DNA of 37,791 nt from Isotricha intestinalis (lineage: Eukaryota > Ciliophora > Litostomatea > Vestibuliferida > Isotrichidae), in contig JAJJLU010003692.1 of assembly GCA_023807065.1 (NCBI GenBank), positions 1-37,791 on the forward strand, written 5' to 3'. Below are positions 28,471 through 37,299 of this stretch, piece by piece. The notes beneath the pieces were generated by a model. It searched no databases. It was not told where the DNA came from and saw only the letters and a list, made by a program, of their open reading frames with translations. Each line of letters begins with the position of its first letter. The first letter of the stretch is position 1. The translations under genes were made by a program, and so were the position numbers.

Positions 28471-31400
28471 ATGAAGGAAAATGACTTATCTGAGAAAGAA
28501 ACTAATTTAAATGAAAAATTAATTCAATTTAATAATCAGAAACAACAAACAACAATTAATAGACCAACATTATTTCATGAAATAATGATTAAAATTTTCC
28601 CATGTTTACATCATGTAGATCAATTATCTAAAAAGCATATTTTTTTAAAAGAATCAGAATTAAATTACACTTATTTTAGTAATAAAGTAGAAAATCATAA
28701 ATATAATTTAATATCATTTGTTCCTGTTGTTATATTTAATCAATTTAAACAATTTGGAAATTTTTTTTATTTAATAATGACACTAACTCAATTTGTTCCC
28801 GTTTTAATAGTAGGATTTTTATTTTCATATCTTTCTCCTTTAGTAATAGTAGTTGGAGTAACAATGATTAAAGAATTATATGATGATATAAATAGAAGAT
28901 ATCAAGATAGAATAACAAATAATCAAATATACACAATATATAAGAATAATATTAATAATGAACCAGAAGAAATTCAAGTAACATCAGCAAATTTAAAAAT
29001 AGGAGATTTTATTATTATTAATGAAAATCAAAGAGTTCCAGCTGATATTATTTTACTTAAAACTTTTAATAATGATGCAGATGATAATCATGCTTTTATA
29101 AGAACAGATCAATTAGATGGTGAAACTGATTGGAAATTAAGAAAAGCTTTAGGATCTACTCAAAAATTAACTATTACAGAAATTATTAATTTAGATGCTT
29201 TTATTGAATATGAAGCTCCTTCTAAATTAATATATAATTTTGAAGGAGTCTTTGAATGTAATATTGATAATAATAATATTATTAAAGAACCTTTAAGTTT
29301 AGAAAATACTTTATGGTCTTCTACTGTTTTAGCTTCTAAAAAAGCTTTTGGAATAGTTTGTTATACTGGAAATGAAACAAGAGCTAGAATGAATTCGAGT
29401 GAACCTAAAATTAAAATTGGAATTTTAGATGATGAAATAAATAAAATTAATGTTTACTTATTTTTTATTATGTGTGCATTATCTGCTGTGATTACTATTA
29501 TGAAAATTGTCGTTTATCATGTTTTAAGTTGGAATTTATTTTTTATCTTTTTTAGATTTATTGTTCTTTTTTGTGGAATAATTCCCATTTCTTTAAGAGT
29601 TAATTTAGATGTTTCAAAAACATATTTTTCACTTATGATAAATAGAGATGAATCAATTAAAGATACAATTGCAAGAAATAGTACAATACCCGAAGAATTA
29701 GGAAGAATAACTTATGTATTTACTGATAAAACAGGAACTTTAACAAAAAATGAAATGATATTTAAAAAAATAGCAATGGAAATGGATCAATTTTCAGAAG
29801 AATCATTTAATGAATTAAATTTAATTTTAGATGATGAATGTAAAAAATATGATGCTGCTTTATTAGATTCAAATAATAATAATATTATGCAAGATAATGA
29901 ATCTGTTGATACAATATCAACAAATCCTATAAATAAAGAAGAAAGAAGAGGGAAAAAAAATAAAAGGCAAAGAACAAAAGTTATAAGAGATACAATAACT
30001 TCTATGGTTCTTTGTAATAATGTAACTCCTATTCAAGATAAAGATAATCCAGATTTATATACTTATCAAGCATCATCACCTGATGAAGTTGCTTTAGTTA
30101 AATTTGCTGAAACTTTAGATATGAGATTAATATATAGAAGTGATTCAGAAATTCATATAAAAAATAAAGCGAATGTGATAGAAGAATATGAAATTTTAGC
30201 AAATTTCCCATTTAGTTCTGATACAAAAAGAATGGGAATAGTATTAAAAAATAAAAAATACGGTCATATAATATTTTATTTAAAAGGAGCTGAAAATGTA
30301 ATGACAGAATATGTAAAAGAAGAATATAAAGGATATATAAAAGAAAATGCAGAAAGTTTAGCAGCAAAAGGTTTAAGAACATTAGTATTAACAGAGAGAA
30401 TAGTTTCTCAAAATGAATTTGATAAATGGATCCAAGAATATAATGAAGCTTTAACATCAATGGAGCATAGAAAAGAGAAAGTATCCCAAACAATAAGTAA
30501 ATTAGAAAAAAATATGGATTTCTTATGTGTAACAGGAGTAGAAGATTTATTACAAGATAGAGTAAATACAACAATAGAAAATTTACGTAATGCAGGAATG
30601 AAAATATGGATGCTTACAGGAGATAAAATAGAAACAGCAACTTGTATTGCAATATCATGTGGTTTAAAAGCAAAAAATCATACAATTTACTCAATAAAAT
30701 ATGATGATTTTGAACATGAAGATAAAGCTGAAGATATAAGAATTTTAAAGGAAAAATTAACAGAATATAATAATTTATCTCCTGAGAATCCTCATATATT
30801 TATAATAGATGGAGATACATTAGATTTAGCATTAAAAAACTTAGAACAAGAATTTTTTGAAACTGCAATGAAAGCACCATCAGTAGTATGCTGTCGATGT
30901 TCTCCAACACAGAAGAGAATAATAGTAAAGACAATAAAGAAATATACAGATAAAAGAACAGCAGCAGTAGGTGATGGAGGTAATGATGTAGCAATGATAC
31001 AAGAAGCTGATGTTGGAATTGGTATTGTTGGTAAAGAAGGTCTTCAAGCTTCTTTAGCTGCTGATTATTCAATTTTAGAATTTAATTATTTAGATACTTT
31101 ACTTTTATGGTGGGGAAGATTAGCTTATAAGAATACTAGTCAAATGAGTAATTTTATCATTCATAGAGGATTAATAATTAGCTTAATACAATTTATTTTT
31201 TCATGTATTTTTTATTTTAATTCTGTTGCTCTTTATAATGGAGTACTCATAATGGGTTATTCTACTATTTATACTTGCTTCCCTTCTATTAGTGTACTTC
31301 TTGATCAAGATACTGATAAAAAGAATGTTATGAAATTTCCAGGATTATATAAAAAATTATTGATGGGAAGAGAATTAAATTTAAAAATTTTCCTTTGGTG

Positions 31401-31782
31401 GGTTTTTAAAAGTATTTTTCAAGCTTTTGTTATTATGATTGGAGCTTTATTTTTATTTGAAGAAAATTTATTTCTTATAATTGTTACTGTTACTTTCACT
31501 GCTTTGATTTTTCTGGAAATTTTAAATGTTTATACTGAAATTAATAAATTTCATAAATTTATGGGATTTTCACTTATAGGAACTTTCTTTTGTTATTTAA
31601 TATCTATTTATCTTTTACCCAATCTTTTAAACACAGCTGAAATTACGAGTCTTAGTTTTTTACTTAAAATTGCTTCTCTTTCTATTATTAGTTGGTTCCC
31701 ATTTTTTGCTCTTAATAAAATAAAGAAATGGTGTTTCCCTGAAACTATTGAGAAATTGAATGCTATTGGAAAAGATATTTAA
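28471..31782 (+). CDS. NEO1: P4-ATPase (phospholipid flippase), ATP9/Neo1 class
   Basis: An 1103-residue P-type ATPase. In order: a cytosolic N-terminus; two spans (about 85-130) starting YNLISFVPVVIFNQFKQFGNFF; the actuator domain with DGET (216-219); two spans (about 330-395) with the P4-specific PISL; the phosphorylation motif DKTGTLT with Asp419; the nucleotide-binding domain with SPDEVALV; GDGGNDV at 834-840; and six C-terminal spans. The context STIPEELGRITYVFTDKTG and PISLRVNLDV is that of the ATP9/Neo1 subgroup. P4-ATPases move aminophospholipids to the cytosolic leaflet, and Neo1/ATP9 members act in Golgi or endosomes without a CDC50 partner. No CDC50/LEM3 gene is seen nearby. All catalytic motifs are intact. 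Confidence 0.93.
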   Translation: MKENDLSEKETNLNEKLIQFNNQKQQTTINRPTLFHEIMIKIFPCLHHVDQLSKKHIFLKESELNYTYFSNKVENHKYNLISFVPVVIFNQFKQFGNFFYLIMTLTQFVPVLIVGFLFSYLSPLVIVVGVTMIKELYDDINRRYQDRITNNQIYTIYKNNINNEPEEIQVTSANLKIGDFIIINENQRVPADIILLKTFNNDADDNHAFIRTDQLDGETDWKLRKALGSTQKLTITEIINLDAFIEYEAPSKLIYNFEGVFECNIDNNNIIKEPLSLENTLWSSTVLASKKAFGIVCYTGNETRARMNSSEPKIKIGILDDEINKINVYLFFIMCALSAVITIMKIVVYHVLSWNLFFIFFRFIVLFCGIIPISLRVNLDVSKTYFSLMINRDESIKDTIARNSTIPEELGRITYVFTDKTGTLTKNEMIFKKIAMEMDQFSEESFNELNLILDDECKKYDAALLDSNNNNIMQDNESVDTISTNPINKEERRGKKNKRQRTKVIRDTITSMVLCNNVTPIQDKDNPDLYTYQASSPDEVALVKFAETLDMRLIYRSDSEIHIKNKANVIEEYEILANFPFSSDTKRMGIVLKNKKYGHIIFYLKGAENVMTEYVKEEYKGYIKENAESLAAKGLRTLVLTERIVSQNEFDKWIQEYNEALTSMEHRKEKVSQTISKLEKNMDFLCVTGVEDLLQDRVNTTIENLRNAGMKIWMLTGDKIETATCIAISCGLKAKNHTIYSIKYDDFEHEDKAEDIRILKEKLTEYNNLSPENPHIFIIDGDTLDLALKNLEQEFFETAMKAPSVVCCRCSPTQKRIIVKTIKKYTDKRTAAVGDGGNDVAMIQEADVGIGIVGKEGLQASLAADYSILEFNYLDTLLLWWGRLAYKNTSQMSNFIIHRGLIISLIQFIFSCIFYFNSVALYNGVLIMGYSTIYTCFPSISVLLDQDTDKKNVMKFPGLYKKLLMGRELNLKIFLWWVFKSIFQAFVIMIGALFLFEENLFLIIVTVTFTALIFLEILNVYTEINKFHKFMGFSLIGTFFCYLISIYLLPNLLNTAEITSLSFLLKIASLSIISWFPFFALNKIKKWCFPETIEKLNAIGKDI

Positions 31783-31997
31783 TTTAGTTTTATAATATTA
31801 GTGTTTTAGATTATCATTATTAATTAGATTATTTAGTTTTATTCAAATCCAAATCATTAATAAAAAACTAAAATATTTAATATTAAAACTTCTTTCAATA
31901 GAAATATCATTCATATATAAATTTGAAAAAAAAAATTTAAAAATTAAAAATTGAAAAACAAATAATATAAAACAAAAACAAATATATAACAAAAATA

Positions 31998-32768
31998 TTA
32001 TTTCTGTGAATGTTCCTTATCATAATCTTCAATAATTTTTTCCAAATTTTTCATATCTTCAATTCTTTCCTTAATTTCTCCCATAATAACATTATCAACA
32101 TTTTTTCCTAATTTTTTCATTTCTGCCATATGTTGATATCTTTCATCAATTTCTTGAACAATATTATTATACAATCTCTCAAGTTCAGCTCTTTTATCTC
32201 CTTTCCTTATTAAATCATATTGAAATTGATTATGAATATCATCATTTTGTTTTTTCAAAGCATCATCACTTAATTGAATTCCAGGAAGTCTTGCTCCTTT
32301 AGGCATCACCATTCTTTCTTGAAATTCGAATTTATCTTGTAAACTAGCAATTTTTTCTTCTCTACTTTGTGCAGGACCTGCATAATTTTTTTTAACATAT
32401 GTATTCATTTGTTTTTTCATTATTTCCATTTCTTTCTTTATCTTATTCTCATTCTTCCTATGTGGCATGTAATCAACCATTCCATAAGGATTATATCTTT
32501 GAGGCTGATAATGACGAAGTCCTGATGTGTAGTCTATTTTCTTTGATGCTTTTAACATTTTATTACGATTTGCTTCTTTTTGACGAAGCTTTTCTAAACG
32601 TTCTCTTTCTTTCATTTCTGGAGTTTTCATTATTAATTTAGGATATTTTATATGATCTTCAGGACGGTATTTTACCCCGTATATGTTATATAAAAGCTTT
32701 CCTGCATCAGTGTGTTTACCAAATTCTTTCCATACTCGTTGAAGATCTATTGTGTCGTCGTTTTCCAT
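31998..32768 (-). CDS. EVG1/C22orf23 (UPF0193)-like ciliary protein
   Basis: A 256-residue charged helical protein. The C-terminal 65 residues (RAELERLYNNIVQEIDERYQ, then HMAEMKKLGK, then VIMGEIKERIEDMKNLEKI) follow the pattern of the conserved end of vertebrate C22orf23/EVG1: ELxRxxxLVxEIxERxxFLxxMxxLG, then a helix IxxEIxxRxxEM. The N-terminal part has DAGKLLYNIYG and short proline-containing motifs (RHYQPQRYNPYG, MPKGARLPGI), as in microtubule-bound ciliary proteins. The homology is by eye and moderate. In keeping with a ciliated cell, it is conserved over its whole length rather than low complexity. Confidence 0.6.
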   Translation of the reverse strand: MENDDTIDLQRVWKEFGKHTDAGKLLYNIYGVKYRPEDHIKYPKLIMKTPEMKERERLEKLRQKEANRNKMLKASKKIDYTSGLRHYQPQRYNPYGMVDYMPHRKNENKIKKEMEIMKKQMNTYVKKNYAGPAQSREEKIASLQDKFEFQERMVMPKGARLPGIQLSDDALKKQNDDIHNQFQYDLIRKGDKRAELERLYNNIVQEIDERYQHMAEMKKLGKNVDNVIMGEIKERIEDMKNLEKIIEDYDKEHSQK

Positions 32769-32909
32769 TTTAATTTGATTGTTTTTTTATTGTTTTTAAT
32801 TTATTATTTTTTGTTTTATTTCTTTAATTTTAGATTAAAATATATTTAAATTAATATAATTAAATATAAAATTTTCCTTTTATTTTATTTTTTATTTTTT
32901 TTCTTTTGT

Positions 32910-33413
32910 TTAAAAAAGTGTTCCTCCTAATTTTTCAACAAACCACTTTTCAGCATCTTGTCTAGAAACTTTTTTGAAATTTCCTATTCTACTTTTTTGA
33001 TGTTTTCTATGACAAACTCTTTTTCCTCTTCTAGATAAAAGAGTGAAGAAATCCATTCCATAAATTCCAGTATAAGGACCATATTTAATTTCTAAATCTA
33101 ATATGTTCTGAAATTCCAAATCCGAAATTTCCAGAAGAAGAAAAGGCTGCTCCCTTTAATTCTTTATCTTTTACTTTTAAAACTAATTTTAAAAGTTCTT
33201 CTGCTTTTTTTCCTCTTACAGTAACATGATATCCACTTTCTTCATTTCTTTTTATTCCAAAAGCTCTTATTGTATATCTTGCTTTTGATGTAATTGGATT
33301 TTGACCTGTTAAATCTTTTAATACTTTTATTGCCTTTGATAATCTATCTCCTGATATTCCTACTGATATATTTAATATTATTTTTAAATAACTATTTCAA
33401 GCATTTTTTTCAT
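32910..33413 (-). pseudogene. RPL11: Ribosomal protein L11 (uL5), two compensating frame breaks
   Basis: The translation pieces form a nearly full-length eukaryotic uL5. Segment 1 (ATG at 33413, MKKMLEIVI) is in frame A. Segment 2 is in frame [58 protein letters not shown]. Segment 3 returns to frame [19 protein letters not shown], ending in WFVEKLGGTLF and TAA at 32910. The first break lies at about 33381-33392, where one base is missing before an A5 run. The second lies at about 33098-33102, where one extra base precedes the conserved DLxIKY. ATG to TAA is 504 nt, a multiple of three, so the two indels cancel. uL5 contacts 5S rRNA in the large subunit and is essential, so this copy is a recent pseudogene, a mis-sequenced gene, or recoded. 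The protein order and residues are otherwise well conserved. Confidence 0.85.
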
Positions 33414-33571
33414 TGATTTTTTAGAGTTTTTTTCCTCTCCTTTCGTAGTTTAAATATTTAGGCCTAATTTTAAAAAATCAAAAATTTAAATTAAAAATTC
33501 TTTAACTAAATTTCATATGAAATTAAATAATTTTCCAATAACTACAGTCAATAATTAAAATATATAAAAAA

Positions 33572-34588
33572 ATGTATAATATTGATCTTTACTCCTATTG
33601 GAAAGAACCATATACTAGAACAAGAAAATATACTATTCATCCTTTAGATGAACCAGGATTAGAAAAATATTTCTCATCAGAATCACATGTTGTTCATTAT
33701 TTAGATAGAACAGATCCTTTTGTTTTTAAATCAATTGTTGGAGTTGATTATGAAACTTTAGTAAAACAACAAGAAGAAAAAATAAGACAAATAAATGAAG
33801 AAAAATTAGAAAAAAGTGGGAAAAAAATAGAAATAGAAACAAATAATAAAATCCCAATGAAAACAGTTAAATTTGAAGAAACGAAAAAGAATGAAAATGA
33901 TAACTTTGAGAATAATAATTTAAAAGAAAGTAATTATGGAAATAATATTCAAAATGAAAATAATTTAAATTATGAATCTCAAATGAATTATTATAATAAA
34001 AGCTTAAGACCAAATAATATATATTCAGAAAATGTAATGGAAAGAAATCGTCCTTTTAATCCAAAAAATGCAACAACAAGACATTTCTTTCGTCCTTATA
34101 GAAAACCAAAAAATTTTTATGAAACATATGGTTATGATAATACAACAATGTTAAAAAATAATAAAGAAAGATATCAAAATGATATAAATAATTTAAAAAG
34201 AAATACAAGAATGATGTCTCTTCAAAATTTTAATATTAATACTGATTATAATATTCAAAGACCAATGTCTACTGTTTTTAATTCTTATAATAATAGATTA
34301 GCTACTTCAATGAATAAATTCATTGATAGTGGAATAAGTAAAGAAGAAGCTGAAAAAATTGAAAATGGGAATTTAAATAGAAATTTATTTAATCAAACTT
34401 CTATTGGTTTTAGAAGTAAATATAAATTACCTGATGTTTGTAAAATTGCTAATCAAAGACAAGTTATTAGAAATCATCATATTGGAAATTCTAAAGAAAT
34501 GGGAGAAAAATATAATCCTTATGCTTTAATTCCTCCTTCTAAAAATAGAACTGGAAGGAATTTTGTAGGAGATTTATTTAAACATTAA
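33572..34588 (+). CDS. Probable axonemal microtubule-associated protein
   Basis: A 338-residue protein. The N-terminal 75 residues are ordered-looking and aromatic-rich (YSYWKEPYTRTRKYTIHPLDE). A Glu/Lys coil and a long Asn-rich middle follow. The C-terminal 50 residues are again conserved-looking: ANQRQVIRNHHIGNSKEMGE, then KYNPYALIPPSKNRTGRN and FVGDLFKH. Such GEKYNPxxxxPPSKNRTGRNxxG endings, with conserved ends and a variable middle, are typical of ciliary microtubule inner proteins; this is recognition by pattern only. It starts 158 bases from the divergent L11 gene and lies close to the EVG1-like gene, but nothing suggests co-regulation beyond that. Confidence 0.6.
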   Translation: MYNIDLYSYWKEPYTRTRKYTIHPLDEPGLEKYFSSESHVVHYLDRTDPFVFKSIVGVDYETLVKQQEEKIRQINEEKLEKSGKKIEIETNNKIPMKTVKFEETKKNENDNFENNNLKESNYGNNIQNENNLNYESQMNYYNKSLRPNNIYSENVMERNRPFNPKNATTRHFFRPYRKPKNFYETYGYDNTTMLKNNKERYQNDINNLKRNTRMMSLQNFNINTDYNIQRPMSTVFNSYNNRLATSMNKFIDSGISKEEAEKIENGNLNRNLFNQTSIGFRSKYKLPDVCKIANQRQVIRNHHIGNSKEMGEKYNPYALIPPSKNRTGRNFVGDLFKH

Positions 34589-34934
34589 ATTAATCTCTTT
34601 TATATTTTGGAGGTTTTTTATATTTTAAATTTTTTATTTGTTATTTTTTTATTTTTTTAAAAAATGTTAAATCATTATTTTTTAAAATTAAACTTTATTA
34701 GTTTTTTATATTTATTTAAATTCATATTTTTTTAATTCATTTTTTTTTATTTATTGAAAAAAAAACCAAAAAAAAAAAAAATTGAAAAAAATAAAAAATC
34801 AAATTAAATAAAAAAACAAGAAAAGCTTATATTTAAAAATTCAAAAAACCAAATAACCCTAATATCAAAAACCAAATCACTTCAAAACCTATATCATCAA
34901 AAAAAAAAATCAAAAGGAAAAAAAAATATAATAT
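34589..34934. other. Convergent intergenic spacer
   Basis: 346 bases between converging genes: T-rich in the first half and A-rich in the second, the composition expected of two facing 3' ends. No coding or RNA signal. Confidence 0.4.
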
Positions 34935-35864
34935 TTAAAGAAAATAATCAGGAGTTCTCTTATCACTTTCCCTATTACTATCATTTCCCTGATTAGGACT
35001 AGGATCAAACTGTAAAAGAGTTTGTCTTTTATTTTCATCTACTTCCATAATAGCAGCTTGATTACCACATCGATAACAATAATTAGGAGCAGAGAAAATA
35101 GTAATAACATGTTTATTATGACAATAATTATACCCATTCATCATTAATTGATGAGCTCTACTAATTAAATTTAATTTATTAGTATGTTCAAACTGTTCAC
35201 TAATATCATGTCCGAAAATATATCCCGCTCCTCGAGGACTCATTCCCCATCCAAAACGATCTTCAGGATCACTCCAAAGTAAATCAGTGAAAGGACCTTC
35301 TTGTGGAATTTCAGTAAATCTGCTTAATTGATTAATATTATCTAATGTTTCAACTGATGGACTTAAACCACCATGAAGACAAAATATACTATTATCAACA
35401 ACTGCACTAATTGGTAAATAATCAAATAAATCAGTGAAAGTTTTCCATACATTTGAATTACCATATTTACGCATGCATTCATCGTAAAAACCATATACTT
35501 GTGTTATTTGACGACTTTCATGATTTCCTCTTGTTAATGTTATTCTATTAGGAAAACGTACTTTTAAACAAAGAAGAAGAGATACTGACTCGATTGAATA
35601 GTAACCTCGATCTACATAGTCACCCATAAATAAGTAATTTGTATCTGGAGAAAATCCTCCTATTTTAAATAATTCCATTAAATCAAAATATTGACCGTGG
35701 ATGTCACCACATATTGTAACTGGAGTTCTTACTTGAACTACGTTTGGCTCCTTCTTTAATATTTCTTTTGCTTTCTCACATAAATTTTTCACTTGGGATT
35801 CTTTTAAGAGACGACAGTTTTTTAATTGCTCTATCCAGTTGTCGAGTTCTGATTCTTTTGACAT
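34935..35864 (-). CDS. PPP2CA: PP2A catalytic subunit
   Basis: A 309-residue Ser/Thr protein phosphatase with the same length as human PP2A-C alpha. All metal and catalytic motifs are intact: GDIHG (53-57), GDYVDRG (81-87), GNHE (113-116), HGG (164-166), and His238 in SRAHQL, with [11 protein letters not shown] near 258-268. It ends in TPDYFL, the PP2A-specific tail whose terminal Leu is carboxymethylated and whose Tyr can be phosphorylated to control regulatory-subunit binding. It would work as the catalytic partner of scaffold A and regulatory B subunits, none of which is in the window. The most strongly conserved gene here, it has no introns and is preceded by an A-run leader. Confidence 0.97.
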   Translation of the reverse strand: MSKESELDNWIEQLKNCRLLKESQVKNLCEKAKEILKKEPNVVQVRTPVTICGDIHGQYFDLMELFKIGGFSPDTNYLFMGDYVDRGYYSIESVSLLLCLKVRFPNRITLTRGNHESRQITQVYGFYDECMRKYGNSNVWKTFTDLFDYLPISAVVDNSIFCLHGGLSPSVETLDNINQLSRFTEIPQEGPFTDLLWSDPEDRFGWGMSPRGAGYIFGHDISEQFEHTNKLNLISRAHQLMMNGYNYCHNKHVITIFSAPNYCYRCGNQAAIMEVDENKRQTLLQFDPSPNQGNDSNRESDKRTPDYFL

Positions 35865-36084
35865 TTTTTTTTTTAAATGGGTTTTTATAGATTTATTTTT
35901 TTAATTTTGATTTTTAATTTTTTAATTTTTATTTGTTTTAATTAATTTAATATTTTTTTGAAGGAATTGAGTTTTATTACGTGTAAAGTGAGTTTTATTA
36001 TTTTTTTTAAGACATTTATTTATTTTATTTGTTTTTTTTTTCAACAATAAATTCTTCATTATTTCAAATTTATTTTTAAATAAA

Positions 36085-36801
36085 ATGGAAAATAATGAAA
36101 AAAAAATGAATTTTTCTGAGGCTTTAAATATGATAAAAGATTCTTATAAAATGCAAAATGAATATCATCAAAAAGAAATAAGTTCATTACAGCATCAATT
36201 AAATCAAAAAAACATAATAATAAACCAAATGAAAAGAAAATTAAATTTATTAACAGAAGAAAATAATAAACATAAAGAAAAAATATTATCTTTATTAAAA
36301 GAAATAGAAGAATTAAAAAAGAATAATAATAATAATAATATAATTAAAAATAAACCTTTATTATATGAAAAGCCAAAAATTTTACATGGAAATAAAAGTT
36401 GTATCAATTTACATAATATAAATATAAACAGTCCTTTTAAATTAATTGATATTAATTTATCAAAAAATAAAAAATCAAAATATAATTTAGAACCACTTAA
36501 AACTTTTAATTATCAAAAAATTTTAGAGAAAATTGATAGTAAAGTTAATCAAAATGGTCTTAATGTTGTTAAAAGAAATTTAAACACTGTTTATGATGAT
36601 AATTTAGATGATTTTGATTTTTTACAAATTTGTAAGGATAAAATGAAACAAAAAGATTATAATTATATTATAGAGAATTTAAATTATATGAATTCATATT
36701 TAATATCAAGAAGTGAATGCTATAATAAAATTTCAAGCATTGTAAAAAAAAATAATCCAAGTTTCTTAAAAAATTTTGAAGATTTTTTTTCATCTTTATA
36801 A
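36085..36801 (+). CDS. Coiled-coil protein, weakly At4g15545-like
   Basis: A 238-residue protein. Residues 8-80 form a clean coiled coil (FSEALNMIKDSYKMQNEYHQ to KEKILSLLKEIEELKK) followed by an Asn run. The C-terminal 65 residues are helical: FDFLQICKDKMKQKDY, then NLNYMNSYLISRSECYNKI, then NPSFLKNFEDFFSSL. This end pattern (F, LxxxxF, LN, E, K, I, N, L, F, L at regular spacing) recalls the C-terminal domain of plant At4g15545-like proteins and their protist relatives, whose function is poorly known. Divergent from the PP2A gene, with 220 bases between starts. Confidence 0.55.
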   Translation: MENNEKKMNFSEALNMIKDSYKMQNEYHQKEISSLQHQLNQKNIIINQMKRKLNLLTEENNKHKEKILSLLKEIEELKKNNNNNNIIKNKPLLYEKPKILHGNKSCINLHNININSPFKLIDINLSKNKKSKYNLEPLKTFNYQKILEKIDSKVNQNGLNVVKRNLNTVYDDNLDDFDFLQICKDKMKQKDYNYIIENLNYMNSYLISRSECYNKISSIVKKNNPSFLKNFEDFFSSL

Positions 36802-37299
36802 TATAAGAGAATTTATATAATATTATTTCTAATAAAAAGTAAGAAGGTAATGAATAATATTTAAATAACTAATATTATAAATATAAATTCTTTTAAATAT
36901 TTTTTTTGGGAGTGAAAATAAAATAAATTTTATAAATGTTAATAAAATGATAATTAAAAGTTTTTCTTAAACAAACAATTAAAAAATCAATAAAAAAAAT
37001 ATTTGTCAAAATAAAGTAAAGTAATTTAAAGTTTATGTTATTTATTTGAACTTAAGAGACATAGAATATATAAAATTATTTGATTTAATTCTTTTTTAAA
37101 TAATTATCTTTATTTTTTTTTATTCAATAAATTAAATTGTTAATAATTAAATTCTTCATTTAAAAAAATTACAGTATTAAAACCAAATTAATAAAAAACA
37201 CTCAACAAAAAAAAAAATTAAAAAAATAAAAAATCCCTTTAGAAATAATTAAATAAACAAAAACAAAAAAAAAATAAATTTAAAAATTACATTTTAAAT
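36802..37299. other. Convergent intergenic spacer
   Basis: 498 A/T-rich bases between converging genes, with no open frame worth reporting and no RNA gene visible. Confidence 0.4.

Noticed and set aside
33381..33392. Euplotes-type programmed frameshift at a TAA in L11
   Set aside because: The second break in the same gene is not at a stop codon, since conserved residues require the shift four codons earlier, and no other gene here needs recoding at AAA-TAA.
34853..34862. AACCCTAA resembling telomeric repeat
   Set aside because: A single copy only, inside the sequence, with no tandem array.
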